DNA of 64,000 nucleotides, from assembly GCF_024347355.1 (NCBI RefSeq), contig NZ_AP025466.1, forward strand, positions 1,612,001 through 1,676,000, given 5' to 3'. A program made the position numbers and the translations under genes. The stretch is from Vibrio chagasii (GTDB lineage Bacteria > Pseudomonadota > Gammaproteobacteria > Enterobacterales > Vibrionaceae). Below are positions 9,069-17,843 of the stretch, in pieces (the first letter of the stretch is position 1; each line of letters starts with the position of its first letter). The notes beneath the pieces are model-generated. The model made no database searches. It had not been told where the DNA came from and saw only the letters and a list, made by a program, of their open reading frames with translations.

Positions 9069-9203
9069 ATGAACTACGAACTAGGCCACGCATACCTTGG
9101 TCAAATGGCAGCAAAAAACATGATGCACGAAGCAATGTACGGTAAGTCAAAGCCGAAAAAAGCATCATTCATCAAGCGAATGATGAAGAAAATGGCTAAG
9201 TAA
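9069..9203 (+). CDS. Small basic protein, 44 residues
   Basis: A short open frame beginning MNYELGHAYLGQMAAKNMM and ending in the lysine/methionine-rich tail IKRMMKKMAK. GCGGAG lies eight bases before the ATG, a promoter-like pair is upstream and a perfect terminator follows 26 bases after the stop, so it forms a complete one-gene unit. The C-terminal half is cationic and amphipathic, which suggests binding to membrane or nucleic acid, but no family is recognised. Confidence 0.65.
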   Translation: MNYELGHAYLGQMAAKNMMHEAMYGKSKPKKASFIKRMMKKMAK

Positions 9204-9228
9204 CCATTTTCCAAAACGGAATTTTTAA

Positions 9229-9263
9229 AAGGCCTTAAACTCGTTGAAGTTTAAGGCCTTTTT
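9229..9263. terminator. Bidirectional intrinsic terminator
   Basis: AAGGCCTTAAACT pairs perfectly with AGTTTAAGGCCTT around the loop CGTTGA, with T runs on both strands. It separates the 44-residue ORF from the glutaredoxin gene. Confidence 0.88.
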
Positions 9264-9353
9264 CGTATGCGCGATAGGTGATTTTATCGCTTTGTTCTAT
9301 TGTGGATGGACACAAAAAACATTAATGGGGGGACTGAAGCTCTTTAAGGAAGA

Positions 9354-9971
9354 TTAGCCTGTTGATTGGTTAGATAAGTCGACGACGTTATTTGGAATGC
9401 TGTCTAAACCGTTTTCCTTCATCCAAACTTCCAAGTTATCAGCTCCGCCGATGTACTTACCATCAAGCCAGATCTGAGGTACGGTCACTGGCGTTTTTTC
9501 ACCAATATGTGCCTTTACCTCTGGAATCATTCGATACAGAGCTGCACTGTCTTTAACCACATCATGGTAGGTATACTCGACACCCGCTTCATCCAACATT
9601 TTCTTTGCTTTTACGCAGTATGGGCAGGTCGCTTTGCCGTAAACAATATTGCCTTTTAGGCTGTCTCGTTTCGTCCACTCTTGGATTACCGATTGTACGA
9701 GTACGCCACGGTTAAGCGCTTCACCTTGGCTGACTACCTTACCTTCCACAACTAAGATAGGAGCGTGCCAAGCCCCAAGTTTTAGAGGCTCCCACCAGTG
9801 AGACAACCAATCTTTCACTTCTAGTTCGACATCGACATCTGCCAGTTCATTCTCAAAGGTGTCCTTCAGAATGTCTTTGGTAAGGGTACATTCTCCACAT
9901 GGGATGTTTACTTTAAATGGACCCCAGCTGCCTGCCCAACGGTACAGTGTAATCTTGATTGGTTTCTTCAT
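9354..9971 (-). CDS. Two-part thioredoxin-fold protein with C-terminal glutaredoxin domain
   Basis: A 205-residue cytoplasmic protein without a signal peptide. The C-terminal half (about 107-195) is a glutaredoxin: NIVYGKATCPYC gives the redox pair C116/C119, TVPQIW supplies the cis-proline loop and GGADNLE the glutathione-binding end. The N-terminal half (1-100) carries a second CxxC, CGEC at 25-28, in what looks like another thioredoxin-like fold. The role is probably glutathione-linked disulfide reduction; the substrate is unknown. Having two redox motifs in one chain is less common than single-domain Grx. Confidence 0.82.
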   Translation of the reverse strand: MKKPIKITLYRWAGSWGPFKVNIPCGECTLTKDILKDTFENELADVDVELEVKDWLSHWWEPLKLGAWHAPILVVEGKVVSQGEALNRGVLVQSVIQEWTKRDSLKGNIVYGKATCPYCVKAKKMLDEAGVEYTYHDVVKDSAALYRMIPEVKAHIGEKTPVTVPQIWLDGKYIGGADNLEVWMKENGLDSIPNNVVDLSNQSTG

Positions 9972-10040
9972 GGTTACGACCTCGCTTCAAATTCTCTAAT
10001 CAATATAGAACGGACAGCAGAACTATTTATTTCAAACCTT

Positions 10041-10931
10041 CTAAATTTTCTTCTCTTTAGCTGGTTTTTTTGTTTCCCAGTGAGTGATGAAGGCGACAGA
10101 GGCAATAATGATTGCCGCACCTAACCATAGACGACCAGGCGGCACCCAACTGAATACCAGCCATCCAGCCAGTACATTTAGAGGTAATTTTGCATGATCA
10201 AAGGGTTGGACAAAGGATGCATCAGCCACTGAGTAGGCTTTTACAATGGCCCATTGTGCGAGGGCGGTTAACACGCCAATTACAGCCAGAATACCCCAAA
10301 TGGTAGTGCCACTTGGTGTTTGCCAGTCAGGCACGGCTAACATGATGTTGAACGGTGTAATCAACAGCAGTAGATAAACCACCATGGTTGATGGGCTATC
10401 TTGTGATGACAGTTTCTTCACCATCAGCGAGTAGCACGCCCAGAAAAATGCAGCGCCAACAGGTAATAAGGTTGCCCAACTAAAGTCTTCAGCCCATGGC
10501 TCTAGAATGATCATTGCACCAATGAAGCCCGCTAATGTTGCTCCCCAGCGTGCAGCACCAACTTTTTCTTTTAAGAACAGTCCCGAGCCTATCGTCGCAA
10601 ACAACGGAGAGGTCATCAGCAGAGCGATACCTTGCCAAATCGGCACAGGGTAAGCGAGCGCCCATATCCAAAGCTGGATACCAATAACTGACAAAAAGAC
10701 ACGAAACACGTGCAGTTTGAGGTTGTCGGTTTGGAGTGCACGGCGAATGCCTAGTGTTTTCAAGTAAGGAAGAATGGCTAATAAAGCGATGGCGTATTGA
10801 ATAACGGCAACGGTAGTAGAAGTCAGTCCGAAATGAATGCTAGCAATTTGAGTCAGGCTGTTAATTACGGCAAAGGCTAAGCCTGCGGTAAGCATCCAGC
10901 TAGCGCCTTGGATCGGATGGTGTTGTGACAT
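10041..10931 (-). CDS. DMT-superfamily (EamA) transporter
   Basis: A 296-residue inner-membrane protein with ten predicted helices in two EamA repeats; the second begins near residue 145. The motif GIALLMTSPLFATIGSGLFLKEKVG at the end of the first repeat and the matching FDHAKLPLNVLAGWLVF in the second are typical. EamA proteins move small metabolites or amino acids, usually outward; the substrate cannot be predicted. A lysine-rich cytoplasmic tail ends the protein. It is a lone leftward gene. Confidence 0.82.
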   Translation of the reverse strand: MSQHHPIQGASWMLTAGLAFAVINSLTQIASIHFGLTSTTVAVIQYAIALLAILPYLKTLGIRRALQTDNLKLHVFRVFLSVIGIQLWIWALAYPVPIWQGIALLMTSPLFATIGSGLFLKEKVGAARWGATLAGFIGAMIILEPWAEDFSWATLLPVGAAFFWACYSLMVKKLSSQDSPSTMVVYLLLLITPFNIMLAVPDWQTPSGTTIWGILAVIGVLTALAQWAIVKAYSVADASFVQPFDHAKLPLNVLAGWLVFSWVPPGRLWLGAAIIIASVAFITHWETKKPAKEKKI

Positions 10932-11030
10932 GATGTTTCTAATTATTTGATGTGGTTTGCCTATGATACGGATTTAGCACCACTTAACCAGAAAAAGCAT
11001 TGATGAAGTTGGTCAGAATATTCGAATATG

Positions 11031-11061
11031 AAAAAAGGTTGAGCAATTGCCCAACCTTTTT
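11031..11061. terminator. Bidirectional terminator for the porin gene
   Basis: AAAAAGGTTG and CAACCTTTTT flank a central inner palindrome GCAATTGC. The leftward T run follows the porin stop by about 25 bases. Confidence 0.85.
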
Positions 11062-11086
11062 AGTGTCTACCTAAAGTAAATTTAGA

Positions 11087-12079
11087 TTAGAAGTCGTAGC
11101 GAACACCTAGGCGAAGCGTATCTTCACCTTCAGTTGTTAGTCCTGTAGTTACGTCTTTCACTTCATCTAAGCCATTGATGTAGTAAGAAAGGTATGTACG
11201 GAAGTTGCTGTTTAGTTTGTAGTAACCAACAAGCTCGATACCATCCACAGAGTCGGCTGTAGAACCGTTTGCCGCTTCATTTTCTTGGTATGTGTATACT
11301 GCTGCAGCAGAAAACTGCTTAGTGATTTTATATTGTGCTGCGAATTCCATTGCAGTGAAGGACTCAGCGATAGGGCCAACGGCTTTATCGTTTAAGTCAC
11401 CCGTTGAGTAAGTTGCTGCTAGGTAAAGGTTATCTAGTGAATATGCTAGGCCAGCAAGGATTTGGTTTGCGCTTCCTTTACCCGCACCTAGATCCTGACC
11501 AGAGTATGCAAGACCAAGGTCTAGACCGATTGGCAATGAATAAACACCAGAGATGCCGTAACCATCAGTGTCTTTTTCACTATTTGCTTGGTAAGTTGCT
11601 TCTAACTGAAGGGCATCAAAGCCACCGCGGTATGCAAATACGCTATCTTCTTTATCTGAAGCTGCATCGATTACTTGCTGAACACCTGAGAACTCGGTGA
11701 TATCTGTAAAGTCAGATACAATGACTGAAGCCATGTCTTGGCGGCCTACTGAAACTGCTTGTCCATCGAAATCCACACCAGCGTACATGTAACGGTTATC
11801 AAACTTGCTATCGCCAGTGCTTTGCTCTGCTTCGTAGAAACCGAATGCAGTAACCGTATCGGTAAGTTCTGTTTTACCGCCAAGGTTTAAACGGAAACGA
11901 GTTTTATCTTCCATTGTACCTTCAACTTCAGCACCACCTGAACCAATGAAGTCACCACGGAATTCCGCACGACCACCAATCTTAAGCTCAGTACCGTCAG
12001 AGCTGTAAACGGTAGCTGCTAGAGATGAACCTGAAACTAGTGCTGCTACCACTGCAGAAGCTAGAACTGCCTTTTTCAT
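11087..12079 (-). CDS. Gram-negative general porin (OmpU/OmpC-like)
   Basis: A 330-residue outer-membrane beta-barrel. The N-terminus is a signal peptide (MKKAVLASAVVAALVSGSSLAA) that runs into TVYSSDGTELKIGGRAEFRG, the usual first strand of Vibrio porins, and the chain ends in a C-terminal phenylalanine (LRLGVRYDF) needed for BAM insertion. Many alternating aromatic/polar strands fit a 16-strand trimeric porin for small solutes. The ATG at 12079 is preferred to the GTG two codons upstream because AAGG is at normal distance and MKKA is the standard signal start. Confidence 0.88.
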   Translation of the reverse strand: MKKAVLASAVVAALVSGSSLAATVYSSDGTELKIGGRAEFRGDFIGSGGAEVEGTMEDKTRFRLNLGGKTELTDTVTAFGFYEAEQSTGDSKFDNRYMYAGVDFDGQAVSVGRQDMASVIVSDFTDITEFSGVQQVIDAASDKEDSVFAYRGGFDALQLEATYQANSEKDTDGYGISGVYSLPIGLDLGLAYSGQDLGAGKGSANQILAGLAYSLDNLYLAATYSTGDLNDKAVGPIAESFTAMEFAAQYKITKQFSAAAVYTYQENEAANGSTADSVDGIELVGYYKLNSNFRTYLSYYINGLDEVKDVTTGLTTEGEDTLRLGVRYDF

Positions 12080-12455
12080 AATCACTTACCTTGTATTTTA
12101 AAGTCCGTGAGCGAAGTGCTCTCCGTTTCGATATGAAGCTAATTTAGAGCAGCTAAATTAAGCTTTCATTTCTATAAAATTACATTTCAGTGAATAGGGA
12201 ACTTTTTTAAGTGTTGATTTTATTGCACTTTTGTTTTAACTGGTTGAGTGATTAGTGAATAGTTATCCAAATAGAGTAATTGGAGAGTGGTAACTGGGGC
12301 GGTCTCAATCTGAAAGATAAATTGAGGAAGTGGGAAGGGAGAGCAAACGAGTAGCGTCTCTTTGGCTGATTAACTGCTTGTACTGGTTACGATATCCTCT
12401 ATGATGCAAAAACTGGCAACAGAATAGATTTTGTTCAAAAGCATGGAGAAGTTGG
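12080..12455. other. Divergent intergenic region, porin and deacylase
   Basis: A 376-base region between divergent starts with no gene seen. It must hold the porin's leader and promoter. The AT-rich stretch 12160-12260 is the likely porin control region. No binding site can be named with confidence. Confidence 0.5.
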
Positions 12456-13475
12456 ATGAGAACAGAGTACTTAGGCGATGTTTTACAAGGTAGGCAGGTT
12501 GTTGGCTCTTTGAATGTTGAGGACTTGCCGATTGGAGAGCATCAGTTTTGGTTTCAAGTCACTAGCGATGGATTAGGACAACCAAAAAATATGCCGGTCT
12601 CTGTTTTTAAAGGTAGCCAAGATGGACCTAAGTTGATGATCACCGCTGGTATCCATGGTGATGAACTCAATGGTGTGCTGGCTGCACAGCAAATTATCCG
12701 AGACTTAGTGGGGAAAGAGCTAAAAGGAACCGTGACTGTTGTACCAACGGTGAATCTGTCAGGTTTACTAAATCATAGCCGAGACTTTATCTCTTCGGAC
12801 CCGGGTTCTTGCCCTGCGAACCTTAATCGACTTTTTCCCGGAGACCCACATGGCTTAGCAGCCGAGCGCTTTGTTGCTTCTTTATGGGAGCGCTTACTCA
12901 AGCACAATGCTACTTTTGCCGTCGACTTACATACCCAGACTCGTGGTGCGGTATACCCGCTATATGTATTTTCGGATTACAGAATTGATCAATGTTTAGA
13001 AATGGCAAGACTGATGCGACCGGACTGCGTGCTCAATGATCCTGGCGATCCCGGCATTCTTGAAACGGTTTGGAATCGAAGTGGAATCCCAAGTATTACG
13101 GTCGAAGTAGGGATGGGTAAATTCACTCAGCCCGATATGATTCAAAGAGCTGTAAACGGCGTTTTTAATATGCTCTCTTACTATGACATGTTTGAATCTG
13201 ATCTAGCATCTGACCTCGTAAACAAGCAACTACCCAGAATGGATTGGGTAGAAGGCAACAACGTGGTGTCGATTCGTGCTGATATTGGTGGATTTGTCCT
13301 TCCTCAAGTTGAACTTCTACAAAGTGTAGAAAAGGAAGACTTGTTGGCTGTTCAATATGATGCGTTTGGTAATGAGTGTCGCCGCTATCATGCGCCATCA
13401 GCAGGGCGCGTTCTCAGTTACAACGTGGATGCGTTGAGGGAGCCTGGTGCGCTTGTCTGTCGTTTATTGAGTTAA
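12456..13475 (+). CDS. Succinylglutamate desuccinylase/aspartoacylase-family zinc deacylase
   Basis: A 339-residue member of the M14-like AstE/ASPA family. Zinc ligands are visible in ITAGIHGDELNG (H and E near residues 67-70) and in TFAVDLHTQTRG (H near 153). The likely catalytic glutamate is in ITVEVGMG near 212. The C-terminal beta domain (about 250-335) contains the small lipoyl-like fold common in this group. It should hydrolyse an N-acyl amino acid or similar amide; since no arginine-catabolism gene is adjacent, AstE itself is unlikely. It lacks a signal peptide, so it is cytoplasmic. Confidence 0.82.
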   Translation: MRTEYLGDVLQGRQVVGSLNVEDLPIGEHQFWFQVTSDGLGQPKNMPVSVFKGSQDGPKLMITAGIHGDELNGVLAAQQIIRDLVGKELKGTVTVVPTVNLSGLLNHSRDFISSDPGSCPANLNRLFPGDPHGLAAERFVASLWERLLKHNATFAVDLHTQTRGAVYPLYVFSDYRIDQCLEMARLMRPDCVLNDPGDPGILETVWNRSGIPSITVEVGMGKFTQPDMIQRAVNGVFNMLSYYDMFESDLASDLVNKQLPRMDWVEGNNVVSIRADIGGFVLPQVELLQSVEKEDLLAVQYDAFGNECRRYHAPSAGRVLSYNVDALREPGALVCRLLS

Positions 13476-13527
13476 GTTCTATCGAGTTTCACCTTTAAGC
13501 ACTTGCTCTATCACCGTTGAAACACCT

Positions 13528-13553
13528 AAAAAAAGACCGAGCCAAGCTCGGTC
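13528..13553 (-). terminator. Leftward terminator-like hairpin without an assigned gene
   Basis: GACCGAGC and GCTCGGTC pair around a three-base loop. On the minus strand seven T residues follow; the plus strand has no T run. It lies about 180 bases beyond the scsC terminator. Confidence 0.6.
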
Positions 13554-13732
13554 AAAGGACAGTTGTCGCGAGTTAACACGTCTTCGCACTCTTCGACAGA
13601 ACTGCTTTTAGGCTAACGAGAATAGATTAAGAATCCATTGCGAGACGGTGACACTTAGAGTGTTTTTCTATTTCAAAATGATGACCTTACAGTCATGACC
13701 TCTAACCGCTACGATCAAATGCTTATAAACAA

Positions 13733-13766
13733 AAAAGCCTACTGTGAGTTAAACAAGTAGGCTTTT
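13733..13766. terminator. Terminator of the scs operon
   Basis: AAAAGCCTACT at 13733-13743 pairs with AGTAGGCTTTT at 13756-13766. A T-rich tail follows leftward, right after the scsC stop. Confidence 0.8.
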
Positions 13767-13808
13767 GGGGCTTTTAATGAGTGGCTTTATCTTTACTTAT
13801 TAGCGTGA

Positions 13809-14528
13809 TTAAAAAGCCTCATCCACAATTTCTTTTAAGCGATCGTAAGGAACATACCCTGGTAAGATTTGCCCATTCATCATCAATGTTGGTGTGCCTG
13901 TTAAACCAAGTGCACTAAACGTTTGGTGGTTGGTTAGCAGTGTTTGGCTTTGATCAGGTGTAGTTTCTAATTGTGCTTCAGTTCCCGTTTTTTCCGCGAC
14001 AGCTTGCAGTGATGACTTGGTGTGGATACCACTTTTCGCCATCAATAGTCGATCAACTTCCGGGAAAGCTTCTGGCTTATCCTTCCAAACTTTCATCGCA
14101 TATAACGCCGCATTGGTATTAAGACCGCTCACTTGTTGCTGCTTGAACGACAGGTAAACATTGATGACCTTGATATCACTGTCTTCTGAAGCTAATTGAA
14201 CTAAGCCTTTTTCTAAACGCTTACAGAATGGGCAGTTGTAGTCGGTGAAGTTAATGATCACCGACTTACCATCCGGGTTTCCAGTAATTGGATGGGCATC
14301 GTTGTTATACAGCCAATCATGGCTTTCTGCTTGGGCTTTCTTTGCCTGTGCTTGCCCTGCAACATACTGCTCTAAACTGGTGTGTAGGCCCGAAATTGTA
14401 GAAGGGTTCTCTTTGAGGAATTGGTTAATCTCTTCAAGTTGCTGTGTTTGTTCTTTGCTTAGTTCTGCGAAAGCGCTTGTGCTCATTAGTGAGCCTAAAA
14501 TCAGTGTGCTAATCAGAAGTTTTTTCAT
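13809..14528 (-). CDS. scsC: ScsC, periplasmic DsbA/DsbG-like thiol oxidoreductase
   Basis: A 239-residue exported protein: signal peptide 1-21 (ending STSAFA), a helical N-terminal segment (about 25-75) of the kind that drives oligomerisation in ScsC/DsbG-like proteins, then a thioredoxin fold with CPFC at 99-102 and the cis-proline loop TGTP at 210-213. ScsC proteins are disulfide isomerases or reductases that protect against copper-induced mis-oxidation and are kept reduced by ScsB. It is the last gene of the operon, 106 bases after scsD. The identification rests on this neighbourhood plus the motifs. Confidence 0.85.
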   Translation of the reverse strand: MKKLLISTLILGSLMSTSAFAELSKEQTQQLEEINQFLKENPSTISGLHTSLEQYVAGQAQAKKAQAESHDWLYNNDAHPITGNPDGKSVIINFTDYNCPFCKRLEKGLVQLASEDSDIKVINVYLSFKQQQVSGLNTNAALYAMKVWKDKPEAFPEVDRLLMAKSGIHTKSSLQAVAEKTGTEAQLETTPDQSQTLLTNHQTFSALGLTGTPTLMMNGQILPGYVPYDRLKEIVDEAF

Positions 14529-14634
14529 GTTAATAATCTCAAATTCTTGTAATGGCGAGCGCGTATTGGGTTGCGCTCGCGCTCATGTTCTTTCGTTGGT
14601 TTAAATTGACCCAATGGCCTGTTTTACAGATAAG

Positions 14635-15204
14635 TTATGCAAAGTAAGTTCTTAGCCAAAGTCCGATTGGAGAAGTCACACCTGTTGCGATACTGCTTAT
14701 CTTTCCATCTTTGATGATGACAATACTTGGTGTGACATTGATGCCCCAACTTCTGCTGATCGAACCAGAAAGATCATTAATCACAGGGAAATCATACTTT
14801 TTCGCATCAATGAAACGTTGTACTCGTTCATCAGGTCCGGAGGACAAAGCAACAGAGACGACTTGATGTGAATCGCTGAAGCTATTCACGGTCGGGCTCA
14901 CCAGTTTGCAAGCACCACACCAGGTAGCCCAAAAGTAGACAATCACTGGTTTGCCATTTTTACTGAGCTCAATGACGTCAATATCCTCACCTTGGATCGA
15001 TTGACCCACGATTGGAATTGCATCTCCTTGAGGCATGTTTCTGCTGTGATAAAGATCCATGGCAAAAGAGACAACGCCTACGATCAAGATCATTGAGACG
15101 AGCTCTTTTCCCCACTTCTTAAGACGGCTCTGCTTTTTCACTTCGTGCTTTGCATCGCCACTTTCCGTTGTGCCAGCTGTATCTTTAGCGTTGGGAGTTT
15201 TCAT
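14635..15204 (-). CDS. scsD: ScsD, membrane-anchored TlpA-like thioredoxin
   Basis: A 189-residue protein with a basic cytoplasmic N-terminus, one membrane helix at about 36-50 and a periplasmic thioredoxin domain. The redox site is WCGAC (C96, C99), and the cis-proline follows in INVTPSIVII. It matches ScsD-type proteins of the suppressor-of-copper-sensitivity cluster. Its start is three bases after the scsB stop, so the two are certainly co-transcribed. The usual enterobacterial order is B-C-D; here it is B-D-C. Confidence 0.84.
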   Translation of the reverse strand: MKTPNAKDTAGTTESGDAKHEVKKQSRLKKWGKELVSMILIVGVVSFAMDLYHSRNMPQGDAIPIVGQSIQGEDIDVIELSKNGKPVIVYFWATWCGACKLVSPTVNSFSDSHQVVSVALSSGPDERVQRFIDAKKYDFPVINDLSGSISRSWGINVTPSIVIIKDGKISSIATGVTSPIGLWLRTYFA

Positions 15205-15207
15205 TGA

Positions 15208-17319
15208 TTACCTCGCTGCGTCGATAGCTTGAACAACCGTGTCGCTGTCTAAAATCACGGGTAGAGGGATGCCTTTTTTGTAGCTAGGGCCGTAAACGAT
15301 GTTAAATGGAACACCGAATCGCCCATTGCTTTGCAGGTATTGGGTGACACTTTCGCTTGGTGTTGTCCAATCGCCCTTCATTAAAACAATGTCTTCTTGC
15401 TGTAGGTGGCTGTACACAGGGTCTTGGAGAATCACACCGATCTTGTTTGCTTTACAGGTGATACACCACTCTGCTGTCACATCGACAAAGACCGTTTTAC
15501 CTTCCTCAACTAACTGAGGAATTTGTTTAGCATCTAATTTCTGCCAAGGTAGGTCATCGACAATCGGGGTCGCCCAGTTATCAGCTGTCACGCTACCAAT
15601 GATGAGCGCAGCACCAAACGTTAGAGTCGTGGTCGCCATGATAGGAATCAGTACCTTTCTGCCTAGTTTCACGCCAATCCAAATCAATACTGAAACAACA
15701 ATAAACAGAGACAGCAGGATGGTCGGGAACTTACCGATGAATGGGGTCAGTAAGCTTGTTAACCATAAACTGGTGATGAACATCATTAAGCCAAATACCA
15801 ACTTAACTTTGAACATCCACGCGCCCGGTTTCGGCAGCAATTTGGTTAGGCTTGGAAACAGCGCGAAGATTAGCCAAGGCGCACTCATACCAATGCCAAG
15901 TGCAATGAAGATAGCCCATAGTTCTTGGTAGCTTGCCCCAAGTGCATAAGCTACGGCGGTACCAAGGAATGGCGCGCTGCACGGTGTTGCTAAGAGTGTG
16001 GCAAACATACCTTGAACGAAGTGACCCGAATGTGAATCGTCGCCTTTGGTCGCCATCCAGGTGTTTAAATCTGAAGGTAGTCGGAACTCAAATAAACCCA
16101 ATAGGTTAATTGAGAACAGCAAGGTGATGATCAGCATGAACCCAATAAACCAAACGTTCTGGAATTGGATTCCCCAGCCAATCGCATTGCCCCCCACTTT
16201 TAGAAGTGTCATACCAAGCGCTAGCAGTGCGAATGAAGTAATCACACCAGCAGCAGAAGCCAGGAACGAAAGTCGGATATGACGATTTGATGCACCTTGG
16301 TTTTGAATGATGCTGTTTAGTTTCATCCCCAATACAGGTAAAACACACGGCATAATATTCAAGATCAAGCCACCAATTAAGGCAAAACCGATCATCGCGA
16401 TAAAGCCGTTACTGCTCTCTTGATAAGCTATCGGATCTGAGCATACTTGCGCAGTCATCTCCTCGGCAAAGTTCGTGTCCGAGACTGTAACACTTACCGT
16501 GCGATCGGTTAGATCGACTTCGCCAATCCAGTTACTCACGTCAAATACCGCAGTCATTGTATTGTCGGTAATATGAACGGTAGGCTGAGAGAAGAAGTCA
16601 TCGATTACCTCTTCGCCGTCAATCAGTACCATAGGTTTATCCCAGCCATCTTTACTCGTCAGCTGAGTTACCAATTGTTGTTTGCTTTTGTCCCAGTACA
16701 GGCCATTCACAGAAGCTCGATTAGCTTCGCGTGGAGACTGACTCATGCCTTGGTTGAACAAGAACATGGCTTGCTCATCAAGTTGTAAAGAGTGAGGATC
16801 GATCGGCAGTTCAATGTCGTAGTCGGTTAAGACACAGATATTGGTACAAGACGGAAACGTGAGTGACGCCCTGAATACTGCTTGTTGCGTGTTGTCTTTC
16901 AATGTCAGCGTGATCGGAAAACTCACATGATGCTTGTAGCCTAGCGTCATAACATCGAGTTGTTCGTAATACTTAGGAATCGGCCAATGCCACTCCACTG
17001 ATTCGATGTTGGTGGAGCCAGACCAGTCCCAGCTTGGCGGGATGCCTCCTTCACCAGGGCTACGCCAATAGGTTTTCCAGTCTCCATCGAGCACGACATC
17101 GAGTACGGTCTGAATTTGAGAACCGTCATCGGATTGTTCTCCTGTCGACATCATTCGCATCTTTACAGGCGGGTGCTCAGGCACACTCAGCCAGCCGGTC
17201 GTTTGTGCCAGAGCTGTGAATGACGTCATTACCAGTAGGGCAGTGACTATAGTTTTCGCGCATGTACGCATGCAGAATGCCAAACAATCGGCAAACTTAG
17301 TTAGAAGTGTGTTGTACAC
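15208..17319 (-). CDS. scsB: ScsB, DsbD-like transmembrane electron transporter
   Basis: A 703-residue inner-membrane reductant conduit. After a signal (about 20-38) comes a large periplasmic domain (about 40-300) with a CTNIC pair. Then follow eight membrane helices with the conserved cysteine motifs MPCVLPVLGMKL and ATPCSAPFLGTA, and a C-terminal periplasmic thioredoxin domain with WCITC near residue 620. Family members pass electrons from cytoplasmic thioredoxin to periplasmic partners, here ScsC and perhaps ScsD. The GTG start at 17319 has GGAG eight bases upstream. The N-terminal domain is much longer than in DsbD, which separates ScsB from DsbD. Confidence 0.88.
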   Translation of the reverse strand: MYNTLLTKFADCLAFCMRTCAKTIVTALLVMTSFTALAQTTGWLSVPEHPPVKMRMMSTGEQSDDGSQIQTVLDVVLDGDWKTYWRSPGEGGIPPSWDWSGSTNIESVEWHWPIPKYYEQLDVMTLGYKHHVSFPITLTLKDNTQQAVFRASLTFPSCTNICVLTDYDIELPIDPHSLQLDEQAMFLFNQGMSQSPREANRASVNGLYWDKSKQQLVTQLTSKDGWDKPMVLIDGEEVIDDFFSQPTVHITDNTMTAVFDVSNWIGEVDLTDRTVSVTVSDTNFAEEMTAQVCSDPIAYQESSNGFIAMIGFALIGGLILNIMPCVLPVLGMKLNSIIQNQGASNRHIRLSFLASAAGVITSFALLALGMTLLKVGGNAIGWGIQFQNVWFIGFMLIITLLFSINLLGLFEFRLPSDLNTWMATKGDDSHSGHFVQGMFATLLATPCSAPFLGTAVAYALGASYQELWAIFIALGIGMSAPWLIFALFPSLTKLLPKPGAWMFKVKLVFGLMMFITSLWLTSLLTPFIGKFPTILLSLFIVVSVLIWIGVKLGRKVLIPIMATTTLTFGAALIIGSVTADNWATPIVDDLPWQKLDAKQIPQLVEEGKTVFVDVTAEWCITCKANKIGVILQDPVYSHLQQEDIVLMKGDWTTPSESVTQYLQSNGRFGVPFNIVYGPSYKKGIPLPVILDSDTVVQAIDAAR

Positions 17320-17366
17320 AAATGTATCTCCAAAAAATAAATAAAAGGGTGTAATGGCCCGGTTAT

Positions 17367-17843
17367 TTATTCTCTAAATATACAGTGCTTTAAGTGTAAG
17401 CGGTGCTTTGTTGGTCGAGCAGAGGGATGATTGTCTCTGGATAATCTCGATATGTGAGGTGGAAGGCTGAATGCTACAGCGATCAGAAGAATAAAAGGGA
17501 TCAGCCAGCCAGTTTTAGGTGTCGCGAAGGTGAGCATTTTAGAGCTCAGGTCACAGGCACTCGAAGTTGGCGCAGACAGTGATTTAGATGCTTTTGATCC
17601 GAATACGCTGGAATAAAGCTCAGACATTTTTTCAGACGAAGCCATAGAGGCTTGCGGATCACTGCTTTCAGTACCAAGACGCGTTGATTGACTAATAGAA
17701 TAGTTGGGAAACGTAACTTTATTTGCAGACAGCGTACTCGCCAGACAAGTTATGATAACCAGTCCGGTAAGGAAAAGCGCCCAAAGCGATTGCTTTTGTT
17801 GGCGGTTTTGGTGAGATAAAAAGAATCTAGGTGTGCTTAGCAA
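17367..17843 (-). CDS. Putative membrane protein at the head of the scs operon
   Basis: An open frame of 158 codons, 47 bases upstream of scsB and on the same strand. It shows two hydrophobic segments, about 20-40 (WALFLTGLVIITCLASTLS) and about 110-130 (GWLIPFILLIAVAFSLP), a serine-rich middle and a basic, His/Cys-containing end (RLHLKHCIFRE) that could touch metal. The position recalls scsA, but I cannot claim homology. The first start codon is a TTG with no clear ribosome-binding site, so the N-terminus is doubtful. Confidence 0.5.
   Translation of the reverse strand: MLSTPRFFLSHQNRQQKQSLWALFLTGLVIITCLASTLSANKVTFPNYSISQSTRLGTESSDPQASMASSEKMSELYSSVFGSKASKSLSAPTSSACDLSSKMLTFATPKTGWLIPFILLIAVAFSLPPHISRLSRDNHPSARPTKHRLHLKHCIFRE

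Larger units (their letters stand above)
13476..13808. other. Intergenic region with two hairpins and a possible small RNA
   Basis: A 333-base stretch between the convergent deacylase and scsC. It has the scsC terminator at 13733-13766 and a second leftward terminator-like hairpin at 13528-13553. No ORF fits between them; see the findings. Confidence 0.5.
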
